This document shows, one piece after another, positions 1-4,458 of a stretch of DNA of 7,083 nt. A program made the position numbers and the translations under genes. Under the pieces are notes generated by a model. The model worked only from the letters and a program-made list of their open reading frames with translations, searched no databases and was not told where the DNA came from. Numbering within the stretch: the first letter of the stretch is position 1; every line of letters begins with the position of its first letter. This DNA is from Planctomycetota bacterium (GTDB lineage: Bacteria; Planctomycetota; Phycisphaerae; SM23-33). Where the stretch lies: the NCBI GenBank assembly GCA_003644335.1, contig QNCB01000062.1, forward strand, positions 1 to 7,083. Direction: 5' to 3'.

Positions 1-137
1 GACCAGAGGAGTGTCGGCCTCGGCTGAGGCTGACAGCGAGGCCTTTCGAATCTCATGCATCCAAGACCCAACCATCGAGGCCGGTTATATATCCGCTGCT
101 GGACAACCATGATAATATGAAGAGCCAATTGCAAAAA

Positions 138-226
138 TGTAGCCTAGCCGCCCTCGGCTGGGAAGGTCATGTAAAAAACACTGGAAATATAGCAAGTTCG
201 ACACAGCCGAGGGCGACTGTGCCACA
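138..226. repeat. Inverted-repeat element with CGCCCTCGGCTG arms
   Basis: The perfect 12-nt arms CGCCCTCGGCTG (149-160) and CAGCCGAGGGCG (204-215) extend outward as an imperfect 23-nt inverted repeat (138-160 against 204-226, 19 of 23 matching). About 43 nt lie between the arms. GC-rich arms around a short AT-rich centre fit a non-coding interspersed repeat (REP- or MITE-like). No transposase and no clear target-site duplication are visible. Its abundance elsewhere in the genome cannot be judged from one window. Confidence 0.55.
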
Positions 227-430
227 TTCCCGAATAGTTATGCCATTAGCTCTGAAGAGAAGGATTTTGAAATATCAGCCGGCAGGAATCACTAGGGTGC
301 CGTTGATATTGCAGCGATACAAAATGTTCCCAACTACGAAAGGATGCCTTCGAAGCAGGAATTTGAAGGGTCGTGAAACGTCTATACTCGACTCCTCGCC
401 CTTCATAGGCGGCACCCGGCGGTAAATTTT

Positions 431-452
431 GCATGGCCATAAACGGCTATGC
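431..452. repeat. Short hairpin GCATGGCC/GGCTATGC
   Basis: GCATGGCC (431-438) pairs with GGCTATGC (445-452) through a 6-nt loop, with one G-U wobble. No T-run follows, so it is not a classical terminator. It sits in the repeat-like flank and may be part of the same kind of interspersed element as 138-226. Confidence 0.4.
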
Positions 453-510
453 CTACTCATATTGTTGCGAAATGCTACAATTTTTGCTTCTGTAAGTTGT
501 TGTAGCTTGA

Positions 511-538
511 TTTTGCGACAGTCTTGCCAATATGCGAC
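511..538 (+). promoter_or_regulatory. Candidate activator-binding site, copy 1
   Basis: TTTTGCGACAGT (511-522) is followed after 9 nt by ATGCGAC (532-538). The same arrangement recurs at 1258-1285, and both copies lie upstream of sigma-54-type promoters. Here the site centre is about 95 bp upstream of the -12 element at 620-621, a usual distance for an enhancer-binding protein site. The two TGCGAC half-sites start 19 bp apart. A related TTGCGAA lies at 465-471 and TTGTTGTA at 497-504 (compare TTGTCGTA at 1242-1249). Function is inferred from repetition and position only. Confidence 0.4.
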
Positions 539-606
539 TTTTTATCATTGTCTCTAAACGTCTTAACAGCAGGGGGTTGTGGTGTTTGTTTATAATTATA
601 GTGATA

Positions 607-622
607 TGGCATGGTAATTGCA
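607..622 (+). promoter_or_regulatory. Sigma-54 (-24/-12) promoter, near consensus
   Basis: TGGCATG-GTAA-TTGCA matches the sigma-54 consensus TGGCACG-N4-TTGCW except for one C to T change. The invariant GG (608-609) and GC (620-621) are separated by the required 10 nt. Transcription would start near 633. That is just before the leader hairpin and about 60 nt ahead of the receiver-like gene. Sigma-54 promoters need an ATP-dependent enhancer-binding protein, and the repeated sequence at 511-538 is a candidate site for one. Confidence 0.6.
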
Positions 623-647
623 CAGTATTGGGTGTGTCGAGGGACGC

Positions 648-669
648 CCAAGCCCTGAGCCGGGCTTGG
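648..669 (+). other. Leader hairpin before receiver-like gene
   Basis: CCAAGCCC (648-655) and GGGCTTGG (662-669) form a perfect 8-bp stem with a 6-nt loop. It begins about 15 nt after the predicted sigma-54 start and ends 25 nt before the GTG start. No T-run follows, so it is unlikely to be an intrinsic terminator. It may stabilise the 5' end of the message or modulate translation. Confidence 0.45.
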
Positions 670-694
670 TACAGGTTTGGAGTGGAGAAAAGTT

Positions 695-1123
695 GTGAAA
701 CCGAGAAGCCTACGAGGGTTGGCCTGCGGGCCTATGGGATTTGGGGTCTGCCTGTGCGCGGTAGTTGGCAATGACAGGACGGGCGAAGCGTCTCAAGTCA
801 GTAAATCTCTGGCAGCGAGTCTGCGAGACGGTTGCGTTCTGGAGTTTAGCTCCTTGGCGGACATCGTCAATTGCACCCCAGCTGGTAGTTTGGACCTGCT
901 GGTGCTGACAGCGGGGCAAAGCCCAGCGGAGACGGGGGAGCTATTGCGATGGGCGCGGTGCAATTGGCCTGGCTGTCGTACAATAGTGCTCTGCCAAGAC
1001 AGCGATCTTGAACTCGAACGAGTGGTACGGAGCAATGGCGGGCTGTTTTTCGTTCGCTCCGTCAGTCCAGAACAATGGCATGCCCTGTTGCAAAATGTGG
1101 ATCGCACCAGGCTTGGCGTCTGA
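695..1123 (+). CDS. Small receiver-like (CheY-fold) protein lacking the phospho-acceptor
   Basis: The product is about 142 residues. Its pattern alternates strands and helices as in a (beta/alpha)5 receiver domain: GVCLCAVVG, a helix ending SLAASL, CVLEFSS, LADIV, LDLLVLTAG, a helix at AETGELLRWA, RTIVLCQDS, a helix at ELERVV, LFFVRSV, then PEQWHALLQNV. The strand-3 position that carries the phosphorylated Asp in true receivers reads VLTAG, and the strand-5 Lys is replaced (FFVRSV). It is therefore best called a pseudo-receiver; partner and output are unknown. I chose GTG 695 because GGAG (684-687) lies 7 nt upstream. TTG 677 and ATG 734 are in-frame alternatives, and ATG 734 would begin almost at strand 1. 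It stands alone behind a sigma-54-type promoter. The fold call is my reading of the sequence, not a database match. Confidence 0.6.
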   Translation: MKPRSLRGLACGPMGFGVCLCAVVGNDRTGEASQVSKSLAASLRDGCVLEFSSLADIVNCTPAGSLDLLVLTAGQSPAETGELLRWARCNWPGCRTIVLCQDSDLELERVVRSNGGLFFVRSVSPEQWHALLQNVDRTRLGV

Positions 1124-1131
1124 AACCAGGC

Positions 1132-1158
1132 TCACCATGAAGCGCATGAAGAGCATGA
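1132..1158. repeat. CATGAAG interspersed repeat, copy 1
   Basis: This 27-nt block is built from 9-nt units containing CATGAAG. It matches 4284-4310 at 26 of 27 positions. It begins 9 nt after the stop codon of the receiver-like gene and is followed by a T-rich stretch (1163-1167). The other copy also lies just 3' of a gene, so the element may be a 3'-end repeat. No hairpin is evident within it. Confidence 0.6.
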
Positions 1159-1257
1159 GGGGGTTTTTGCAGCCCCAGGCCTGTCGCGGCCTCTGTAATT
1201 TTTTCCCAGCCAACCGGAGCTATGATTCCTTTTCTGCGTTTTTGTCGTACTATCGCA

Positions 1258-1285
1258 TTTTGCGACAGTGCAACACTGATGCGTC
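1258..1285 (+). promoter_or_regulatory. Candidate activator-binding site, copy 2
   Basis: TTTTGCGACAGT (1258-1269), 9 nt, then ATGCGTC (1279-1285) repeats the layout of 511-538, with one difference in the second block. The site overlaps two dyads: TCGCA-TTT-TGCGA (1253-1265) and CAGTG-CAA-CACTG (1266-1278). A further ATGCGTC lies at 1302-1308. The centre is about 170 bp upstream of the -12 element at 1444-1445, within the range for enhancer sites. Binding by a sigma-54 activator is inferred; I recognise no NtrC-type consensus. Confidence 0.4.
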
Positions 1286-1430
1286 GGCCTGTTGCAGCAG
1301 GATGCGTCAACCCAGGGCTTGCCAAAACCACAGGCCTGCATGATAGCCTGGCCCGTTTGGAATATGTAAACCCTGTTTATAGCGAGGGATATAAGAAATT
1401 GCATTTTTCTTTTCTTTCGCTTAGCCCAAC

Positions 1431-1446
1431 TGGCACGCAGGTTGCA
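1431..1446 (+). promoter_or_regulatory. Sigma-54 (-24/-12) promoter, full consensus
   Basis: TGGCACG-CAGG-TTGCA fits the sigma-54 consensus exactly and is preceded by the preferred C at 1430. GG (1432-1433) and GC (1444-1445) are 10 nt apart. Transcription should begin near 1457. No recognisable gene follows. The transcript would instead run through the structured region ending at the terminator at 1862-1909. An AT-rich stretch just downstream (ATATATA, 1446-1452) would ease melting. Confidence 0.7.
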
Positions 1447-1456
1447 TATATACTAG

Positions 1457-1909
1457 CGAAGCAAGGCGGCGAGTTGCAACGGTGCAGCAAGCTGAAAAAC
1501 TTAAAAGAGGCAGTATTTTTGACAAGTGAATAATCCGTCTTAGGACGGAAAGTCGAGGAGCCTATAACGGGTGTCGCTTGCAAGAGTGGCGTTCGTTACC
1601 CGACGAAGAGGTTTTTGAGCCTCTAACGGGGATTCTCACTATCGGCAACGCATACAGCGGAGATGAGCGCCTGCTGGTCGCGATAACTATCTCACCCCTC
1701 CTTTCTTGGGATAGTTCTGTCGGAGAAACCCCCGATGGGTAGAGTACCTCGTTGTTAAAGAACACTGCGGGATTGAGCACCCGCGGGATTTGGCTGGTCT
1801 CTCCTCCTACCAGTCATGTTCGTAAAACAGCGTGTTTGAGAGGGGTCTCTACCAAGGCGAAGGGCGATAATGTCAGGTCTGAGCAGCCTGCGTATCGCCC
1901 CCTTTTTTT
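1457..1909 (+). ncRNA. Candidate sigma-54-driven structured RNA, about 450 nt
   Basis: The region lies between a consensus sigma-54 promoter and a strong intrinsic terminator. It has no plus-strand ORF of credible size; the frame open to 1533 shows no domain pattern. Local helices are dense: TCCGTC/GACGGA (1534-1549), CGGGT/ACCCG (1568-1602), AGAGG/CCTCT (1607-1624), AACTATC/GATAGTT (1685-1716), GCGGG/CCCGC (1767-1784), CTGGT/ACCAG (1794-1813), AGAG/CTCT (1839-1850) and the terminator stem. A possible pseudoknot lies at 1720-1740. GAGCCTATAACGGG (1558-1571) recurs with one change at 1617-1630. I do not recognise it as tmRNA, RNase P RNA, 6S RNA, SRP RNA, rRNA or a riboswitch. The 5' end is inferred from the promoter, and processing near 1530 is possible. 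Confidence 0.5.
1862..1909 (+). terminator. Strong Rho-independent terminator
   Basis: GGGCGATA (1862-1869) pairs perfectly with TATCGCCC (1893-1900), followed by CC and seven T residues (1903-1909). An inner arm CAGG/CCTG (1874-1877 with 1887-1890) caps the stem. This is the best terminator in the window. It lies at the end of a region with no ORF, which implies that an untranslated RNA is made and ended here. Confidence 0.85.
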
Positions 1910-1930
1910 GCGCTGAGCGAGAAAAAACGC

Positions 1931-1979
1931 CAGCTGCCAGTAACCAGCCTTCAGCAAAAACAGCTGGGAGTATCCAGCC
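1931..1979. repeat. Two degenerate 19-bp direct repeats
   Basis: CAGCTG-CCAGTAA-CCAGCC (1931-1949) and CAGCTG-GGAGTAT-CCAGCC (1961-1979) match at 16 of 19 positions and are spaced 30 bp apart. They follow the terminator directly, in a stretch with no gene. Nearby GTTGG-TAT-CCAAC (2000-2012) is a small perfect dyad. I infer no function. Confidence 0.4.
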
Positions 1980-2050
1980 AGGAGCGGCTGTCTTGATTGG
2001 TTGGTATCCAACTCACTCAAAAAACATTCGTGGTTTGCTGTTTTTGATTT

Positions 2051-2074
2051 TTACGCGAAAACCGCGTAATTTTT
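2051..2074 (+). terminator. Weak terminator-like hairpin
   Basis: TTACGCG (2051-2057) pairs with CGCGTAA (2063-2069) around a 5-nt loop, followed by TTTTT (2070-2074). The form fits an intrinsic terminator, but no gene or promoter clearly feeds it. It may back up the terminator at 1862-1909 or be a relic of the interspersed repeats around it. Confidence 0.35.
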
Positions 2075-2119
2075 CTCCAGCGTTTGAGGGGCTTTGGACG
2101 ATAAGTCGGTAAGACGATA

Positions 2120-2273
2120 TGTAACCGTTCAGGGGTACATCATAAAAAACAAAAAACTATCGCGAAAGAACGCGTAGAACACAAAGAGAGACCGTTTTTG
2201 TTGTTCACAAAAAACATCTATGCGATCTTTGTGTTCTTTCGTGGTAAATTTTTTGTGGCTGTGAACGGTTACA
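2120..2273. repeat. Long imperfect palindromic repeat upstream of cdaA
   Basis: The outer arms TGTAACCGTTCA (2120-2131) and TGAACGGTTACA (2262-2273) are perfect 12-nt inverted repeats. Inside them, GAACACAAAGA (2177-2187) mirrors TCTTTGTGTTC (2226-2236), and CGAAAGAAC (2163-2171) mirrors GTTCTTTCG (2233-2241). The structure looks like two copies of one repeat meeting head to head. CGCGAAAGAACGC (2161-2173) recurs with one change at 4266-4278, and GAACACAAAG recurs at 4427-4436, so the motif is dispersed. No gene lies within it. Confidence 0.6.
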
Positions 2274-2290
2274 ACGGTCTTTTGTCAGGC

Positions 2291-2314
2291 TTCGCGCGAC
2301 GGATACGCGCGGAA
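2291..2314 (+). other. GC-rich hairpin just upstream of cdaA
   Basis: CGCGCG (2293-2298) pairs with CGCGCG (2306-2311) around a 7-nt loop. Flanking TTC and GAA can extend the stem past a bulge. It ends 28 nt before the cdaA start and is probably in the 5' untranslated region. No T-run follows. No clear Shine-Dalgarno site lies between it and the ATG, so it could influence translation or message stability. Regulation is inference only. Confidence 0.35.
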
Positions 2315-2342
2315 CGTAAACAGTGAACGGACGCACGAACCC

Positions 2343-3182
2343 ATGGAAGCTATCACAATCTATCTTCAGCGAGTAGCTACCTACAATCCGCTGGTAGTTG
2401 CGACTCAGCTTGTGCTTATCGGCATTGTGGTTTGGCTGGTGATGCGGTTTCTGCGGGGCACGCGCGGAGCCGGGCTGGTAAAAGGAGCGGCACTGCTCCT
2501 GGCGGCGGTTTTTATTTTCATCCGCCTGCTGCCAAAGACCGACGAGTGGAAACGCATCGAATTTCTCTACGGCAACTTCCTCCTCTTCGCCTTCATGGCC
2601 TTCGTGGTCGCCTTCCAACCCGAACTGCGACGAGCACTGATATCCATAGGCCAGGCCCGGCTGTTCCGCAACCGCCATGTCGAAATCGAAGACATGGTGG
2701 ACGAAATTATCCACAGCCTGGGGTTTTTGTCCCGCAATAAAATCGGAGCTATAGTCGCTATGGAGCGGTCGGTTGGGCTAGGGGCGCTTATCGAGTCCGG
2801 CGTGCAAATCGACGCTGAGGTTACCTCGGACTTGCTCAGCACGATTTTCTATCCAGGTTCAGCGATGCACGACCTGGGCGTAATCATTCACAACCAACGG
2901 GTAGCCGCGGCTGGTTGCCAGTTCCCGATAGCAGAAAGCGAAGAGGTCGACGCCTCGCTTGGCAGCAGGCACAGGGCAGCTCTGGGGTTGTCCAACGACT
3001 CCGACGCGGTGGTGTTGGTCGTCAGCGAAGAAACCGGCAGAATATCGCTAGCCTGCGAGGGTCAACTCTACATAGGCTTGGATATTACGGGCGTACGCGA
3101 CATGTTGCTGGACCTCCTGGCTCCGGGCCGGGCCAGGCCTCGCCGAGGTCAAGTATCCTCAGCCAAGGGGGGTGCAGCATGA
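2343..3182 (+). CDS. cdaA: Diadenylate cyclase CdaA (DisA_N domain)
   Basis: This membrane enzyme condenses two ATP molecules to cyclic di-AMP. The product is 279 residues. Three predicted membrane helices lie at about 18-37, 43-63 and 76-91, followed by the family signature FQPELRRAL (91-99). The catalytic DisA_N domain spans about 110-250: IGAIVAMER (134-142), SGVQIDAEV (152-160), SAMHDLGVII (173-182), GSRHRAALG (207-215) and SEETG (228-232). The RHR motif is intact. The usual DGA triad after the histidine reads D177-L-G, which keeps the metal-binding Asp but changes its two neighbours. Length and order fit CdaA. ATG 2343 lacks a clear Shine-Dalgarno site. The stop overlaps the cdaR start by ATGA, so the two genes form an operon. 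glmM, the usual third gene in Firmicutes, is not found downstream in this window. Confidence 0.93.
   Translation: MEAITIYLQRVATYNPLVVATQLVLIGIVVWLVMRFLRGTRGAGLVKGAALLLAAVFIFIRLLPKTDEWKRIEFLYGNFLLFAFMAFVVAFQPELRRALISIGQARLFRNRHVEIEDMVDEIIHSLGFLSRNKIGAIVAMERSVGLGALIESGVQIDAEVTSDLLSTIFYPGSAMHDLGVIIHNQRVAAAGCQFPIAESEEVDASLGSRHRAALGLSNDSDAVVLVVSEETGRISLACEGQLYIGLDITGVRDMLLDLLAPGRARPRRGQVSSAKGGAA
3165..3172 (+). promoter_or_regulatory. Ribosome binding site of cdaR
   Basis: AAGGGGGG lies within the 3' end of cdaA, 6 nt before the ATG at 3179. It is the strongest such site in the window and decides the cdaR start against upstream in-frame codons inside cdaA, the earliest at 2915. Confidence 0.7.
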
Positions 3183-4246
3183 TGGCGCGACACGAACGCA
3201 AGCCCGCCGAGGTGTCCCGCTTCTCACGCCGATGGTGGGTATCAGGCCTGCATACCCTCTTCTGGGTCGTGCTGGTAACGGTGCTGATTTGGATTTACGC
3301 GGACATGGAATTCACTGACACCGCCAAGATTATCGCTACGATAAAACTCGACACGGGCGAGTCTGGGCAGCTGGAGTTGCTGTCGAGAACCGAGTTGCCC
3401 GTCGAGTTCGAGATATCGGGAAGCCGATCTTCGCTGGAGGATTTTCAGCGCGAGCTTGACGAAACGGGAGCCTTGCTGTCGTACGACGTCTCCCGCCAAT
3501 ATAAACGTGCTGGCAAGCATCTGCTGCCCCTGGCTGAGGTGCTGGACTACTCCGCTGGGCTGGCCAAGCGCGGTATTTCGCTCAAAAATCCCAGGCCCGG
3601 TGCTGTGGAAGTTCAGCTCGATACGATAATCGAGGTGCACGACGTGCCGGTCGAACTCAAGACCACCGGCGCGACAGCCCAGCCTGCGACCAGGCCTAAG
3701 GTTTCCCTGTTTGTACCCACCAGCCGATGGCAACTTATCCAGGCCAGGCTTGGCGGTAACCCGCCCAAGCTGCAAACCAGACCTGTCGATTTAAGCCATC
3801 TCCAACCAGGGGTATCCAGCAAAGTTACAGCCGAGATTTTGCCAGCTATCGAGGGTGTCGCGGTCAGACCTACGCCCGCCAGCGTAACGTTCGACGTGCA
3901 GATTCTCCGCTCCGCTACTACCAAAACCCTGCCTGTTTCCGTGCAAGTGCTAGGCCCAGCAAGCTGGGCTGAAACCGACGATACGACCTGGCAGGAGTAT
4001 GTGCTGGTCCGTCAAGCTCCCGCTGACTGGAGGCCTAGGCTGCGAATCGAAGGAGCGAAAAAAGACCTCAAGCCCGAAAACGTCATCGCGTATATTCAGC
4101 TGACCGACGAGGACAAAAAACCCATCAGCTGGGTCGAGCGAGAGGTAACCGTCTGCTTCCCGCCGGGGCTGGGACTAAAACTCCTAAGCCCACGCCCAAA
4201 ACTAAAGTTCCGCCTGGAAAAAAGAAAACCCGCTGCGACAAATTGA
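3179..4246 (+). CDS. cdaR: YbbR-domain protein, CdaA regulator CdaR
   Basis: CdaR proteins are membrane-anchored, extracytoplasmic partners of CdaA that adjust its cyclase activity. The product is 355 residues. A basic N-terminus is followed by one membrane helix (about 23-41, rich in V, L and W) and then a long beta-rich soluble region. YbbR-like segments are visible at LPVEFEISG, VPVELKTTG and LPVSVQVLG, suggesting about three degenerate YbbR repeats, fewer than the four of the Bacillus protein. The C-terminus is basic (KLKFRLEKRKP). I chose ATG 3179 because a strong ribosome site precedes it and it overlaps the cdaA stop by four bases; an immediately following ATG (3182) is equivalent. Sequence conservation is low, as usual for this family, so the assignment rests on repeats, topology and the cdaA neighbour. 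Confidence 0.85.
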   Translation: MMARHERKPAEVSRFSRRWWVSGLHTLFWVVLVTVLIWIYADMEFTDTAKIIATIKLDTGESGQLELLSRTELPVEFEISGSRSSLEDFQRELDETGALLSYDVSRQYKRAGKHLLPLAEVLDYSAGLAKRGISLKNPRPGAVEVQLDTIIEVHDVPVELKTTGATAQPATRPKVSLFVPTSRWQLIQARLGGNPPKLQTRPVDLSHLQPGVSSKVTAEILPAIEGVAVRPTPASVTFDVQILRSATTKTLPVSVQVLGPASWAETDDTTWQEYVLVRQAPADWRPRLRIEGAKKDLKPENVIAYIQLTDEDKKPISWVEREVTVCFPPGLGLKLLSPRPKLKFRLEKRKPAATN

Positions 4247-4265
4247 AAAGTTATCAGTAATTCAC

Positions 4266-4323
4266 CGCGAAGGAACGCACAGTTCACCATGAAGCACATG
4301 AAGAGCATGAAGTTGTTTTTTGG
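4266..4323. repeat. CATGAAG interspersed repeat, copy 2, with CGCGAAGGAACGC block
   Basis: CGCGAAGGAACGC (4266-4278) matches 2161-2173 at 12 of 13 positions. It leads into three 9-nt units with CATGAAG (4284-4310), which match 1132-1158 at 26 of 27 positions. A T-run follows (4315-4320). The element begins 20 nt after the cdaR stop. Two kinds of dispersed block occurring together suggests a composite interspersed repeat rather than a gene. Confidence 0.6.
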
Positions 4324-4369
4324 TGAAGTTCTTGTGTTTTTTGATGTGCATATATTAGCGACAAATAGT

Positions 4370-4405
4370 TTTGTGGTGCATTTTTTCGGAATTTTGCAAC
4401 ACAAA
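4370..4405. repeat. Inverted repeat in cdaR-proA spacer
   Basis: TTTGTGGTGC (4370-4379) pairs with GCAACACAAA (4396-4405) at 9 of 10 positions, with a 16-nt AT-rich loop. TTTGTG and CACAAA recur at 4410-4415 and 4430-4435. The stretch resembles the repeat family at 2120-2273. A TATATT at 4351-4356 could be a -10 element for proA, but I find no matching -35 box. Confidence 0.4.
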
Positions 4406-4447
4406 CTCATTTGTGCAGCATTTATTGAACACAAAGTTGGGATATCC

Positions 4448-4452
4448 AGGAG
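4448..4452 (+). promoter_or_regulatory. Ribosome binding site of proA
   Basis: AGGAG lies 6 nt before the ATG at 4459 and supports that start. Confidence 0.65.
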
Positions 4453-4458
4453 TAGTCG

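Larger units (their letters stand above)
1..500. other. Gene-free left flank
   Basis: I see no convincing gene here. A frame from 2 to the stop at 110-112 is open from the window edge and could be the last 36 codons of an upstream gene, but it shows no recognisable motif. The open frame covering 3-425 runs through an inverted-repeat element and has no domain-like pattern, so I treat it as spurious. The stretch has an alternative-hairpin cluster at 16-43 (GGCCTCG pairing with CGAGGCC), the inverted repeat at 138-226 and a hairpin at 431-452. It reads as intergenic, repeat-derived DNA. Confidence 0.5.
1910..2342. other. Gene-free, repeat-rich spacer before cdaA
   Basis: No credible gene is present: the open frames at 1870-2112 (plus) and 1814-2020 (minus) overlap a terminator and direct repeats and show no domain pattern. 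Contents are two degenerate 19-bp repeats, a weak terminator-like hairpin (2051-2074), the long palindrome (2120-2273) and a GC-rich hairpin near cdaA. The cdaA promoter probably lies here. TTGTCA at 2282-2287 is the only -35-like box I see, and it has no good -10 partner. Confidence 0.5.

Noticed and set aside
117..425. Plus-strand open frame of 102 codons
   Set aside because: It crosses an inverted-repeat element, has no domain-like pattern or ribosome site, and is better explained as repeat-derived.
532..774. Plus-strand open frame of 80 codons before the receiver-like gene
   Set aside because: It spans the sigma-54 promoter and the leader hairpin, so its start would lie upstream of transcription. 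Its hydrophobic stretch comes from AT-rich DNA.
1222..1533. Plus-strand open frame of 103 codons
   Set aside because: It overlaps the candidate activator site and the sigma-54 promoter, lacks a ribosome site and shows no recognisable protein pattern.
1519..1546. Sigma-70 promoter with TTGACA at 1519-1524
   Set aside because: No acceptable -10 box lies at 16-18 bp (TAGGAC only), and the sigma-54 site upstream is far stronger.
1544..1563. GGAAAGTC near the start of the structured region, reminiscent of the RNase P RNA P4 strand
   Set aside because: The matching 3' P4 strand (GGCTTA-type with an ACAGAA lead) is absent, as are the other conserved RNase P regions.
1562..1780. Minus-strand open frame of 72 codons within the candidate RNA
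   Set aside because: There is no promoter or ribosome site on that strand and no recognisable protein pattern. The plus-strand terminator and helices explain the region better.
1872..1890. Similarity to the SRP RNA apical loop: GTCAGGTC followed by AGCAGCC
   Set aside because: SRP RNA has an apical stem with a GGAA-type tetraloop between these blocks. Here only two nucleotides separate them, and the hairpin serves well as a terminator.
2205..2714. Minus-strand open frame of 169 codons
   Set aside because: It is a shadow of cdaA, whose family motifs lie on the plus strand.
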